Of a DNA stretch of 49,533 nucleotides, positions 8,846 to 17,628 are shown one piece after another. Position 1 is the stretch's first letter. Each line of letters starts with the position of its first letter. A program made the translations under genes and the position numbers. The notes below the pieces were generated by a model. That model did no database searches. It saw only the letters and a list, made by a program, of their open reading frames with translations, and had not been told where the DNA came from. Location of the stretch: the NCBI RefSeq assembly GCF_001421715.1, contig NZ_LMKP01000018.1:738-50270 (forward strand), in the 5' to 3' direction. Origin of the DNA: Sphingomonas sp. Leaf22 (GTDB taxonomy: Bacteria; Pseudomonadota; Alphaproteobacteria; Sphingomonadales; Sphingomonadaceae).

Positions 8846-10126
8846 TTGAGAAATTCATCCGATTCTATGCCAGGCAGCCACGCAAATACGTGGTTCGATG
8901 ACACTGGGGTGCCAGTTACGCGTACCACGGGGTGGCTGATGGCGTTCATAATGCTGGGAGCCTTGTATTTCTTGCCCGCGGCATTGCCGTTCCTGTTCAA
9001 TGCATCATCGTTCGCAATTGGCACCATAGCCAGCCTGATACTGTTCTGGTTCTTCTATGGCATGGGTTGGACGCCACGACGCACCGCTGGAATGAGCGAT
9101 ATTGGTTGGTTGTGGGCGATTGGCACCGCGGTGTTCGCCGTCCTGCATCTCGTCGTCGCATCGCAGATCGGGACGATAGATATCGGACGTGCGTTGTCCT
9201 CGTTGACGATGCTGATTTTCATGATTGTATCGGCTGCACTGATCGCTGACACGCTGTTTGTCATCGAAGATCGCGCTTTGATGCGGACGATGACCCTACT
9301 CGCACTCGTTTTCTTTGGTATTGCCGCGATGTCGATCGCGGGTATTCAGCCGCCAACCCAAAGCATCGGTGAAAAGCCGATATTTCCCTATACAGAACCG
9401 TCTTTTTTTGCGTTGACCTTTGCTCCGGTACTAATATTTCTTTGCGTGTCATCACCACTTTGGCTCCGGCTGATATGGCTGGGAGCTGGAGTAGTCCTGG
9501 CACTGCTACTCGCGAACCTGACACTGATGGTTGCAGTGTTGCTGGCGGCGATCGTCAGCTTGCCGTTAATAATTCTCATACCCACGCTTTTAGCTGCAGT
9601 CAGTTTCGCAAGTCTACTAGATCTTAGCTATTTCACCGACCGAATCAATTTTACGCTAACGTCCAACAATCTATCGACGCTGGTTTATCTCCAGGGTTGG
9701 CAGTTGCTGGATGAATCTTTGCGCAATACGTTGGGCTGGGGCCTCGGATTTCAGCAGCTAGGCATCGGCTACACGAATGTACCGGCATCGATTCGCCTCA
9801 ATCAATTGATTGGATTTGATCTTAATCTGACCGATGGCAGCTTCATTTTTGCTAAAATTGGCAGCGAGTTTGGCATATTCGGCATAATATTTTCGGTTTT
9901 CGCTTTATATCTTTCTATAAAATCCTTTGTTGTACTGCGCTATGTGGCACGAGGCAAAAAAATTATTCCAGCCAGCTTGTTATTATGTTATGCTATATTG
10001 TTAGGAAGTTTGGTAGAATTGTTAGTTCGTGGAGCGAACTATTTTACTGGATCTATGGTCCTATTTCTATCTGCCTGCTTTTTCTTGTTGAGATTTAGAA
10101 GAATCCGTTCCGGAGAAATCGGGTGA
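8846..10126 (+). CDS. Polytopic membrane protein, probable Wzy polymerase
   Basis: 426 residues with about 10-12 hydrophobic segments and a large loop (about residues 265-330) between segments. It lies inside the repeat-unit operon after the initiating transferase. The size, topology and position fit a Wzy-type polymerase, which is typically poorly conserved. I chose the TTG at 8846 because GGAG lies about 10 bases upstream; an ATG at 8867 is the alternative. The gene overlaps the next one by 4 bases (GTGA). Its 3' part, about 9840-10120, is strikingly AT-rich compared with the rest of the window, which suggests recent acquisition. Confidence 0.72.
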   Translation: MRNSSDSMPGSHANTWFDDTGVPVTRTTGWLMAFIMLGALYFLPAALPFLFNASSFAIGTIASLILFWFFYGMGWTPRRTAGMSDIGWLWAIGTAVFAVLHLVVASQIGTIDIGRALSSLTMLIFMIVSAALIADTLFVIEDRALMRTMTLLALVFFGIAAMSIAGIQPPTQSIGEKPIFPYTEPSFFALTFAPVLIFLCVSSPLWLRLIWLGAGVVLALLLANLTLMVAVLLAAIVSLPLIILIPTLLAAVSFASLLDLSYFTDRINFTLTSNNLSTLVYLQGWQLLDESLRNTLGWGLGFQQLGIGYTNVPASIRLNQLIGFDLNLTDGSFIFAKIGSEFGIFGIIFSVFALYLSIKSFVVLRYVARGKKIIPASLLLCYAILLGSLVELLVRGANYFTGSMVLFLSACFFLLRFRRIRSGEIG

Positions 10127-11220
10127 TCGGCTTTAGCTTTTTGGGCCTTGCTCCCGACCATCTGTCAGGCATCGGACGATACTCGGTGGCGTTGTTCGAA
10201 GCGATTGTTGTGATATTGGGCGATACGCCGGACCAACCAATCGTCGCCTTCGTTCCCGTTGGCAGCGAGCATCATTTTTCAGATGCTGCGCGCGCCTACG
10301 TTAAACCGTTACCCCTGCCGCACAACGCGGTGGCGCGTATTGCCTATGAGCAACTCGTCTTTCCGATCGTCCTGCGCCGAACCGGTGTCCGTACCTTGCT
10401 CAATGCCTCGTTCACCGGCCCGTTGTTCTGGGGCGGGGACATGGTGACCGTAATACACGATCTTTTCTATCACATTGTGCCTGCCATGGTACGATCCGAC
10501 CGCCGGATGTACTTGAAGACGCTGGTACCGCCCACGATGCGCCGCAGCCGTGCGATTATCGTCGTGTCGCACAACACGGGACGGGACGTGGCACGGACCT
10601 ATCCCGATATCGCGGATCGTGTAGTGGTCGTACCGCTGGCATGTCGCCCCATGTCCCGATCCGCCCGGCTGGAAACGATGCCTTCGGACTGCGCAATGAT
10701 GGTATCGACGATTACCGCCAATAAGAATCCCGGCTTGTTCGTCGCCGCGCTGAAACTACTGCGGACCGATCACAACTGGGCCTGCGGAATGATCGTTGGC
10801 AACGATCCGGAAGGTTTGGCCGCCACTGCGATTGCCGCTCACGACGCTGCACACATTGTCGAACAGCGGCATCACGTGTCCGATAAAGAACTGACCAGAC
10901 TTTATGCGAACGCGCTGGCGGTGGTGATCCCGTCCTATTACGAGGGCTTTGGCCTTCCCGTCCTTGAAGCGCAGGCGATGGGCGTACCGGTGTTGTGTTC
11001 GGATCGCGGGTCGTTGCCTGAGGTTGCAGGCGATGGTGCATTATTCTTTGATCCGGACGATCCTGATGCGCTGGCGCAGGCGATCGATACCGTTCGGAAC
11101 GATCGGGGCACACGTCGTCGCTTGATCGATGCGGGTACTGCGAACGTTGCTAAGTATAGCTGGGAGCGTACCGCACGCGATACCCTGGCCGTTCTGTGCG
11201 CGAACCGGAAGAAGATCTAA
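10123..11220 (+). CDS. GT4-family glycosyltransferase
   Basis: 365 residues from a GTG that overlaps the preceding stop. The N-terminal Rossmann domain has a loop typical of the family (LSGIGRYSVALFEAI). The C-terminal donor-binding domain contains PSYYEGFGLPVLEAQAMGVP with the EX7E-type glutamates, and ends in SLPEVAGDGALFFDPDDPDA. This retaining GT-B family often includes mannosyl-, rhamnosyl- and glucosyltransferases. It probably adds the second or third sugar of the lipid-linked repeat unit on the cytoplasmic face. The stop overlaps the start of the next glycosyltransferase by one base (TAATG). Confidence 0.88.
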   Translation: MIGFSFLGLAPDHLSGIGRYSVALFEAIVVILGDTPDQPIVAFVPVGSEHHFSDAARAYVKPLPLPHNAVARIAYEQLVFPIVLRRTGVRTLLNASFTGPLFWGGDMVTVIHDLFYHIVPAMVRSDRRMYLKTLVPPTMRRSRAIIVVSHNTGRDVARTYPDIADRVVVVPLACRPMSRSARLETMPSDCAMMVSTITANKNPGLFVAALKLLRTDHNWACGMIVGNDPEGLAATAIAAHDAAHIVEQRHHVSDKELTRLYANALAVVIPSYYEGFGLPVLEAQAMGVPVLCSDRGSLPEVAGDGALFFDPDDPDALAQAIDTVRNDRGTRRRLIDAGTANVAKYSWERTARDTLAVLCANRKKI

Positions 11221-12317
11221 TGCGCATCGTTCAGCTTGGCAAATTCTATCCGCCCGAGAATGGAGGCATCGAAACCGTCACCCTCGATCTTGCCGAGGGG
11301 TTTGCGAAACGCGGGTGGCAATCGGAAGTCGTCGCATTTACCCGGCAACGGCCCGAAAACATCGTACGCAACGGCGTGTCAATCCTGCGGGTTAAATGCC
11401 GGGCAGTGTTTTCGTCGCAACCTTTGGGGCTTGACTGGATTTTCGCGACGATCCGCCGTGCCCGCAGGGCTGATGCGACCATTCTGCATGCACCCAATGT
11501 CCTAGGGGGGATCGTCAGTCCGTTTTTGGGACAGGGAAAGTCCATCGTGCTGTGGCACAGTGACATTGTAAACAAGGGCTTTTTCGAGGTTTTGATCCGT
11601 CCACTGGAAGAACTGATGCTGCGTCGCGCCGATCAGATCTGGGTGACGTCGGACATCTATGCGGCGAATTCGCAGCGACTGCAGAAGCATACGGACAAGA
11701 TTCGTACCCTGCCGCTTGGCATCCACGACGTCGCTGCCGGTCCGGTGCATCCGCTATCCGACGAAATTCAGACCTTTCTGCGTGGTCGCCGCTTCGCATT
11801 GTCAGTCGGTCGCCTGGTTCCTTACAAGGGTTTTCACGATCTGATCGAAGCGGCTGCACTGCTCGATGACAACCAAGTGATCGTCATTGCGGGAACCGGA
11901 CCACTTAAGGACGAACTGGCCGCCGCAATCGATCGCCTAGGCGTTGGCAACCGAGTTCTACTTGCTGGACGGGTGCCGGACGAGTTGCTCAAGGCGCTGT
12001 TCGCCCATGCCGCACTGTTCGTGCTGGCATCGAACCAGCGATCCGAAGCCTATGGCGTAGTGCTGCTCGAAGCGATGACGTTCGGATTGCCGATCGTTGC
12101 GACTGATATCTCGGGATCGGGCGTACCATGGGTCGCCGGGAGCGGTAAGACCGGTCCGATCGTGCCTGTAAAGTCGCCTACCGCACTGGCCGAGGCGATC
12201 CGGACACTGTTCACCGCCAAGGATACCAGCACACTGCGCCGGCAATCGCGGGAACGCTTCGTCGAATTGTTCGGCGTCGAAACCATGGTGGATCGAGCCT
12301 GTGCGTTCCTCCGGTGA
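11220..12317 (+). CDS. GT4-family glycosyltransferase
   Basis: 365 residues, starting at MRIVQLGKFYPPENGGIE, where the ATG overlaps the preceding TAA and a purine-rich GGAAGAAG lies upstream; a longer in-frame start at 11196 would run into the previous gene. Features are the N-terminal GGIE loop, RFALSVGRLVPYKGFHDLIE at the domain boundary and LASNQRSEAYGVVLLEAMTF with the EX7E motif. This resembles the mannosyl/galactosyltransferases of Wzy-type clusters. The gene overlaps the beta-helix gene by 17 bases, so the block 10123-13902 is transcribed and probably translated as a unit. Confidence 0.88.
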   Translation: MRIVQLGKFYPPENGGIETVTLDLAEGFAKRGWQSEVVAFTRQRPENIVRNGVSILRVKCRAVFSSQPLGLDWIFATIRRARRADATILHAPNVLGGIVSPFLGQGKSIVLWHSDIVNKGFFEVLIRPLEELMLRRADQIWVTSDIYAANSQRLQKHTDKIRTLPLGIHDVAAGPVHPLSDEIQTFLRGRRFALSVGRLVPYKGFHDLIEAAALLDDNQVIVIAGTGPLKDELAAAIDRLGVGNRVLLAGRVPDELLKALFAHAALFVLASNQRSEAYGVVLLEAMTFGLPIVATDISGSGVPWVAGSGKTGPIVPVKSPTALAEAIRTLFTAKDTSTLRRQSRERFVELFGVETMVDRACAFLR

Positions 12318-13902
12318 CGATGCGCCTTCGATGGCGGGCGGGATCGGGCGACGACGGTTGCTGGCGGGGATCGGCGGTGCAGCCGGACTGGGACTGGCGT
12401 CCAATGCGGCCTATTGTCACCGGCAATCGGACACGCCAGCTCCGGACATCGGAACGATCGCCAAGCTAAGCGGCATTCTTGACGCACAAAGCTTTGGCGT
12501 TACCATGTCAGGACGTACTGATGACAGCGCGGCGTTGCAGGCAGCGATCGATGCCGCCCACGCCGCTCGCAAGATGCTGCTGATTCCCGGCGGCGTGGCC
12601 CTACTGGGCAAGCCGCTGCGTCTGCAGGGGCGCTCGGTGCGGTTGCTGGGGGTCGGTATGGATCGTACGATCCTGCGGGCCGAAGTGGCGATGGACGTCA
12701 TGATCGACGTTCGCGAAACCGAGGACAAGATCGTCTCTCCCTTCGAGATCGAAGGGCTGTGCCTTGACGGTGCCGGACGGGTGGGCACCGCACTGGCGAT
12801 CCGATATCGTCATCATTCGGTACTACGCGACATGCTGTGCACCAGCGCGGGCACCGGAGTTCGTGAAACCGACTGCTGGTTATCGCGGCGCTATAATTGC
12901 CGGGTCGAGCGGCATCGCGTCGGATGGTTGATCGAACGTAACGGTCACAGCAGTCTGTGGGAGGGATGTTCGTTCGTTGAGTGTGACGAAACACACTTGG
13001 CGATCGACACGCCGGGACAGGGCGAACCGAGCAGCGCACTGACCTTTCGGGGCTGCGATGTCGAGTTCGGGCGGGGCACCGGGATACGTATCGGCAAGGG
13101 GGTCGTAGCCGCGTTCGACAACTGCTATATCGGTGAGAACATCGACGGCATCGTGTTCGACAACGCCGGACTGGCAACGGTATCGGGCGGTGTAGCGTTT
13201 TTCGGCCATACACCGGCCAGTGCGCTGGTCCGTCCGGGCGACGGAACGATCCGGTTCCAAGGGGTAAAGGTGAATGGCCAGAACGCCGGCTCGCTCACTA
13301 ATATGGTCGCTCCATCGAACGGTCCAGGCAAGATCGACATTCGTGATATTACCCCCGCATTCTCGATCGCAGGTGATCCGACCATAGCCGGGCGACCGCT
13401 GATGATTGGGACGGCGAACAGCATGGTCGCTGCACAAGGTCGCAACTGGAACACCGTCGCGCGCGGTTGCATGGTCGATCGGGCAGCGAGCGGGACTGCG
13501 GGAGTGCGTCTGCGCTGCCGGACAGCCACTGCCACTGCCAATACCCAATTCGGTGCCAGCACGCCGCTGCCTGCCGATCGTACGGCATCGGGACGCCCGG
13601 TCAGCGCAATCGTCGTCTATGCTGCGTCGGCTCCGCTGACGCTGCAGGCGGTGGGGGTGCAAACAGGCAGTGAAGGCCGCCAGAACGCGCCCGCCTTTAT
13701 TCAGGTGCTCGGCATATTACCCGCTTCGACGAGCGAGCGTACCTATCTCAAGCTTGACGAACGGTTAGCGGACCGCCCCTTTACCCATTTGGAGATTGTC
13801 GGCCCGGCAACCTCTGGCAACTGGATGACATTGGAGAACGTCACCCTTGCGCTGCGGGCAGATGCGACCAATGCAACGCTCAACCTTGCGATGGCGCAGT
13901 GA
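12301..13902 (+). CDS. Tat-exported right-handed beta-helix protein, pectate-lyase-3 type
   Basis: 533 residues from a GTG at 12301, with an ATG at 12331 as alternative. The N-terminus carries a twin-arginine signal (IGRRRLLAGIGGAAGLGLAS), so the folded protein should reach the periplasm through Tat. From about residue 60 it shows the entry motif of pectate-lyase-like helices: AQSFGVTMSGRTDDSAALQAAIDAA and IPGGVALLGKPLRLQG, followed by many short beta rungs. Sphingan clusters encode polysaccharide-lyase-like proteins (GelR/SpsR), so a role in trimming, remodelling or binding the polymer is plausible. I cannot identify catalytic residues, and the last 130 residues look like a separate beta domain. 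It could also be a non-catalytic glycan-binding protein. Confidence 0.78.
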   Translation: MRSSGDDAPSMAGGIGRRRLLAGIGGAAGLGLASNAAYCHRQSDTPAPDIGTIAKLSGILDAQSFGVTMSGRTDDSAALQAAIDAAHAARKMLLIPGGVALLGKPLRLQGRSVRLLGVGMDRTILRAEVAMDVMIDVRETEDKIVSPFEIEGLCLDGAGRVGTALAIRYRHHSVLRDMLCTSAGTGVRETDCWLSRRYNCRVERHRVGWLIERNGHSSLWEGCSFVECDETHLAIDTPGQGEPSSALTFRGCDVEFGRGTGIRIGKGVVAAFDNCYIGENIDGIVFDNAGLATVSGGVAFFGHTPASALVRPGDGTIRFQGVKVNGQNAGSLTNMVAPSNGPGKIDIRDITPAFSIAGDPTIAGRPLMIGTANSMVAAQGRNWNTVARGCMVDRAASGTAGVRLRCRTATATANTQFGASTPLPADRTASGRPVSAIVVYAASAPLTLQAVGVQTGSEGRQNAPAFIQVLGILPASTSERTYLKLDERLADRPFTHLEIVGPATSGNWMTLENVTLALRADATNATLNLAMAQ

Positions 13903-13986
13903 ACGCTATGGCGGATTTTACTCCTTCCTGCGCAAGCGGTACGGTTTCCATGCAGGCCACCGCGCATCGTTCGGACCCGGATCACC

Positions 13987-15486
13987 GTGAATAGAAAGAT
14001 ATTCTCCAACGGCCTGTGGAACGTGCTGGGGGGTATGTCGAGCGCGTTGGTAGCCGTGCTGGTACCGCCGTTTTTGACGCGCATGCTGCCGCTCGAAGCC
14101 TATGGTGCATGGGCGGTGGCGTTGCAGATCGGCACCTATGTCAACATTTTTGGTCTGGGCGTGCAGGCTGCGGTCGGGCGATATGTCGCCTTCTACCCAG
14201 CGCCCGAGCAGACCGACGAACGCGACAGTATCGTCGCATCAGCCTTTTGGGCATTGCTGGTCATCGCGCTGCTTGGTTGCGGCGCGACTGGCATGCTCGC
14301 GACCCATACCGATCGATTGTTCCCGCACCTTTCCCTGGCATGGCAATCCGACGCCGCCCGCGCCACCGCGATCCTCGGCCTGTCATTCGCGGTTTCGCTG
14401 ATCGGTTCGATCTTCGGATCGGTGTTCCTGGGCTTGCAGCAGAGTCATGTTCCCGCAATCACACAACTTGGCGGACGTGTGCTTCAAGGAGGATTGCTGA
14501 TCGCAGCGGCTTCTACGGGCAGCCTGACGATCATGGCATTGGCGCATCTGGCAGGGTCGGTAGTCATTACTGTCATATTATGCTGGCTGTGGCGGACACG
14601 TACGCGGCATCCAACGATCGCTACGCACCGGATCAGCCGCGATAGCCTGAAGGAATTAGGCGGCTTCTGCCTCAGTCTGACCGTCTGGAACCTCGCAATG
14701 CTGCTCGTGTCCGGGCTCGATCTCATTATCCTTGCGCGGTATGCACCGATATCGGTTCCTTTCTATGCCGTTAGCCTGACACTGGTTAGTTTCATCGCAG
14801 GGACGTTGCAGGCGCTGGCATCGGCACTAACCCCGGCGGCTGCGGGAATGCAGGCGACCGATGGCGGCGATCGACTGAAGGAATTGCTGGTCCGTGCATC
14901 GAAGTTGATCGCGATCGCATCGCTGCTGGTATCGGCACCGTTGATGTTTACCGGGCGCGAGATACTGACGCTCTGGGTCGGCCCGGTCTATGCCGATCAT
15001 GCGCAGGCCATTCTAGCACTGTTGGCCGTCGCAACGGTCATTCGGACCTGCCTGCTTCCCTATGGCATGATTGCGATCGGTACGGGACAGCAACGCCGCA
15101 TGATCTACACCCCGTTGATCGAGGGTCTGACGAGCCTCGTACTCAGCCTGTGGTGGGTTCGCGAGCATGGCGTGATGGGGGTAGCCGCCGCCAAGGTGGC
15201 AAGCGCGACATTGGGTATCGTGCTGCTGATCGGCCAGAACGCACTAGCGCATACGATACCGCACCTGTCCCGCCGAACCGTGACATGGGAAGGTGTACTA
15301 CATCCTCTCCTGTTCTGGGCGGCGCTGGGTGCGCTCTTCATACTTGCCTCGCCACTGCGCAGTGATCCGTGGAGGTTCGCGCCCCTCATGGCGCTGGCCG
15401 TCCTGATTGCCGCGATCGCAATGGGGTGTCGCGATATCGTACAGTTATTGCGGCGTTTCTCGAAACGGAGCCAAGTCCGTGCCTAA
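13987..15486 (+). CDS. Wzx-type polysaccharide flippase
   Basis: 499 residues from a GTG. It has about 12-14 membrane segments and the N-terminal signature of the PST/MOP flippase family (NGLWNVLGGMSSALVAVLVP, then PLEAYGAWAVALQI). The family moves undecaprenyl-linked repeat units across the inner membrane. The single copy in the window and its position after the glycosyltransferases fit that job. An 84-bp gap separates it from the beta-helix gene; it overlaps the next gene, whose GTG begins 8 bases before the end of this one. Confidence 0.88.
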   Translation: MNRKIFSNGLWNVLGGMSSALVAVLVPPFLTRMLPLEAYGAWAVALQIGTYVNIFGLGVQAAVGRYVAFYPAPEQTDERDSIVASAFWALLVIALLGCGATGMLATHTDRLFPHLSLAWQSDAARATAILGLSFAVSLIGSIFGSVFLGLQQSHVPAITQLGGRVLQGGLLIAAASTGSLTIMALAHLAGSVVITVILCWLWRTRTRHPTIATHRISRDSLKELGGFCLSLTVWNLAMLLVSGLDLIILARYAPISVPFYAVSLTLVSFIAGTLQALASALTPAAAGMQATDGGDRLKELLVRASKLIAIASLLVSAPLMFTGREILTLWVGPVYADHAQAILALLAVATVIRTCLLPYGMIAIGTGQQRRMIYTPLIEGLTSLVLSLWWVREHGVMGVAAAKVASATLGIVLLIGQNALAHTIPHLSRRTVTWEGVLHPLLFWAALGALFILASPLRSDPWRFAPLMALAVLIAAIAMGCRDIVQLLRRFSKRSQVRA

Positions 15487-16063
15487 CTTTGCCCGACGTG
15501 CGATCACCTATCTGCGATGGTTGCCCCCATTTCGCTTTCTACGCCGTGGCGAAGGTATCCGCGTCGCGCGCCCCCGCTTATGGGAACATACCGACCGCAT
15601 CACGGTGGGCGCGCGGACCGTCGTCCGCGAACATAGTTGGCTGTGTCCGCTACCCTCCTGGAACGGCGTTACGCATTCGGCCCGAATCACGATCGGTAGC
15701 AATGTCTACATCGGTCGTTTTTGCTGTATTTCAGCAATCGATCTGGTTGAGATCGGCGACGACTGCGTCTTTAGCGAACAAGTCTACGTTGCCGATGCCG
15801 TGCATGAGGTGGACCCCCGTGCCGGACATATCTTTACGCAACCAATGCGGAGCAAGGGTCCGGTCCGCATCGGTCGCGGTACGTTCCTCGGCTATGGCAG
15901 TCGTATCCTGACCGGCGTCACGCTAGGCGAGGGATGCGTTGTCGGAGCCAATGCAGTCGTCAACCGCTCGTTCCCTGCCTACAGCATGATCGCCGGCATC
16001 CCCGCTCGCCGAATCAAGGCCTTTAACCTCGCAAGCGGCGAATGGGAGGCGGTCGGTGATTGA
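15479..16063 (+). CDS. Hexapeptide-repeat acetyltransferase
   Basis: 194 residues. The GTG at 15479 is chosen because GGAG lies 8 bases upstream; longer in-frame starts would lie inside the flippase gene. The left-handed beta-helix core shows hexapeptide rungs such as ITIGSNVYIGRF, VEIGDDCVFSEQV, VRIGRGTFLGYGSRILTGVT and GEGCVVGANAVV, ending with the family-typical YSMIAGIPARRIK. This is a WcaF/NodL-like O-acetyltransferase that probably acetylates a sugar of the repeat unit. It overlaps both the preceding and the following gene. Confidence 0.85.
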   Translation: MPNFARRAITYLRWLPPFRFLRRGEGIRVARPRLWEHTDRITVGARTVVREHSWLCPLPSWNGVTHSARITIGSNVYIGRFCCISAIDLVEIGDDCVFSEQVYVADAVHEVDPRAGHIFTQPMRSKGPVRIGRGTFLGYGSRILTGVTLGEGCVVGANAVVNRSFPAYSMIAGIPARRIKAFNLASGEWEAVGD

Positions 16064-16691
16064 TACCCCGCCCTCCGACGGTATCGCCCGGCACATTGCA
16101 CCCTTCTTGCGGATCAGCCATGCGCTACGCTTCCGGATGCGCCGACTTTATACGACACTGGTGCTTGCTCGCTGTTACGGCCGGATCGGCAAGGGCAGCG
16201 TCGTCTTTCGACAGGATATGGTGCGCTTCCCACATCGTATCACCATTGGTGAACGTACGATCATTCGCCACGGTGGACGAATCGAAATGGTACTGCATGG
16301 TCAGGATCCGCTGCCTTGGCTGAGCATCGGAGACAACGTCAATATTGAACAGAATGTGCACATCGTCTGCCATGGTTATGTTCGGATTGGTCACAACGTC
16401 TCGATCACGGGAAATTGCGCCATCGTCGACGTATCGCACCCGATAGATGCCATCGAACGCGGCATGAAAATCGGCGACGCGATTGATCCTGCACTGCGCC
16501 GGGTGGAAATCGGCGATAATTGTTTCATAGGGTTTGGTTCGACTGTCCTGCCCGGCGTGACGATTGGCAAAAATTGTGTCATCGGCGCGGGATCTGTCGT
16601 TACGCGCGACATCCCATCGAATTCCATCGCGTCCGGTATTCCTGCTCGGGTTCTACGCTCCCGGACCATGCAACCTGCCAGAGAGTCTTGA
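16056..16691 (+). CDS. Hexapeptide-repeat acetyltransferase
   Basis: 211 residues from a GTG that overlaps the preceding gene by 8 bases. A basic, amphipathic N-terminus (about residues 15-45) leads into a left-handed beta-helix: LSIGDNVNIEQNVHI, VRIGHNVSITGNCAI, VEIGDNCFIGFGSTVLPGVT, IGKNCVIGAGSVVTRDI and the final NSIASGIPARVLRS. The His in VSHP, in an excluded loop, is a candidate catalytic residue. It belongs to the same superfamily as its neighbour but is clearly divergent, so two different acetyl decorations, or one O- and one N-acetyl group, are possible. Confidence 0.85.
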   Translation: MIDTPPSDGIARHIAPFLRISHALRFRMRRLYTTLVLARCYGRIGKGSVVFRQDMVRFPHRITIGERTIIRHGGRIEMVLHGQDPLPWLSIGDNVNIEQNVHIVCHGYVRIGHNVSITGNCAIVDVSHPIDAIERGMKIGDAIDPALRRVEIGDNCFIGFGSTVLPGVTIGKNCVIGAGSVVTRDIPSNSIASGIPARVLRSRTMQPARES

Positions 16692-16692
16692 T

Positions 16693-17589
16693 ATGCCTCG
16701 TATTGCCTTGGTGACGGTGACGTACAACGGGGAGACGGTCTGGCCCGAATTTTTTGACAGCATGCTCGCGCAGCTGGGGGTCGAATGGCATTTGATCGTC
16801 GTAGACAATGCCAGTACCGATCGTACGACCGACATGGTGCGTGCTGCGCAGGACGCGCGGATCACGCTCATTGCCAACGACCGCAACGCAGGCGTCGCCG
16901 AGGGTAATAACCAGGGCACGCAATGGGCGCTCGATCATGGCTATGACGAAATTCTGCTCATCAATAACGACACCGCGTTCGGTCCCGACCTGTTGCAACG
17001 CTTGTCGGCGACCCTCGAACAGAGCGGTGCGGGAGCGGTCTCCGCACTGATTCCCTATTATGATCAGCCCGATATTTCGTGGTATTCTGGTGGCCATTTT
17101 AGCAAACCGCGCGGCATGCTGAGCCTGCACGATGGTCAGGGAAAGCTGTTTTCGGTAGGTGACGCTCCGTTTCCTACCGACTATGCCCCGACTTGTTGCG
17201 TATTGTTCCGGGCGGAGGTTTTCAAACGGGTTGGTTTGATGGACGAGACGTATTTCGTCTATTGGGACGATGTCGATTTCCTGTGGCGAATGAAACGTGC
17301 CGGAATCAAGATCGTTGTCGATCCAGCGGCGGTCATGTTGCACAAGGTCAGCATTTCGACCGGCGGGCGACAGTCGGATTTCAGCATCCGTTACGGGCAT
17401 CGCAACCAAATATACTTCGCGCGCAAGTTTTTTGGCCCGGTGTATGCGGCCTATGTCACTGTATTTTCTACATCGACGGGGCTGGGACGGGTTGTACTGG
17501 GCAAAGATAGTGGGCGGCAATGGCGTTTGCGTTTGAAGGCGATGAGCGAAGGCTGGAAGATGCAGCTTCCGGCACATGCCGGCGCCTGA
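16693..17589 (+). CDS. GT2-family glycosyltransferase, rhamnosyltransferase-like
   Basis: 298 residues, starting at MPRIALVTVTYNGETVWPEF; the ATG lies one base after the preceding stop. GT-A features are IVVDNASTDRTTDMV, the DXD-like region LLINNDTAFGPDLL and YWDDVDFLWRMKRAG with the catalytic-base Asp region. The layout (VTVTYNG, NDRNAGVAEGNN) resembles WbbL-type rhamnosyltransferases, which fits the dTDP-rhamnose genes downstream. Acceptor and exact sugar are not readable from sequence. It is the third glycosyltransferase of the operon after the initiating enzyme, so together they could build roughly a tetrasaccharide. Confidence 0.85.
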   Translation: MPRIALVTVTYNGETVWPEFFDSMLAQLGVEWHLIVVDNASTDRTTDMVRAAQDARITLIANDRNAGVAEGNNQGTQWALDHGYDEILLINNDTAFGPDLLQRLSATLEQSGAGAVSALIPYYDQPDISWYSGGHFSKPRGMLSLHDGQGKLFSVGDAPFPTDYAPTCCVLFRAEVFKRVGLMDETYFVYWDDVDFLWRMKRAGIKIVVDPAAVMLHKVSISTGGRQSDFSIRYGHRNQIYFARKFFGPVYAAYVTVFSTSTGLGRVVLGKDSGRQWRLRLKAMSEGWKMQLPAHAGA

Positions 17590-17628
17590 TCCTTCTTAGC
17601 TATCATTACGGAATTACGGGGTACATCA

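Noticed and set aside
13909..13993. 28-residue ORF (ATG GCG GAT ...) between the beta-helix gene and the flippase
   Set aside because: No ribosome-binding site of note, no recognisable composition, and it runs into the flippase start; may be chance.
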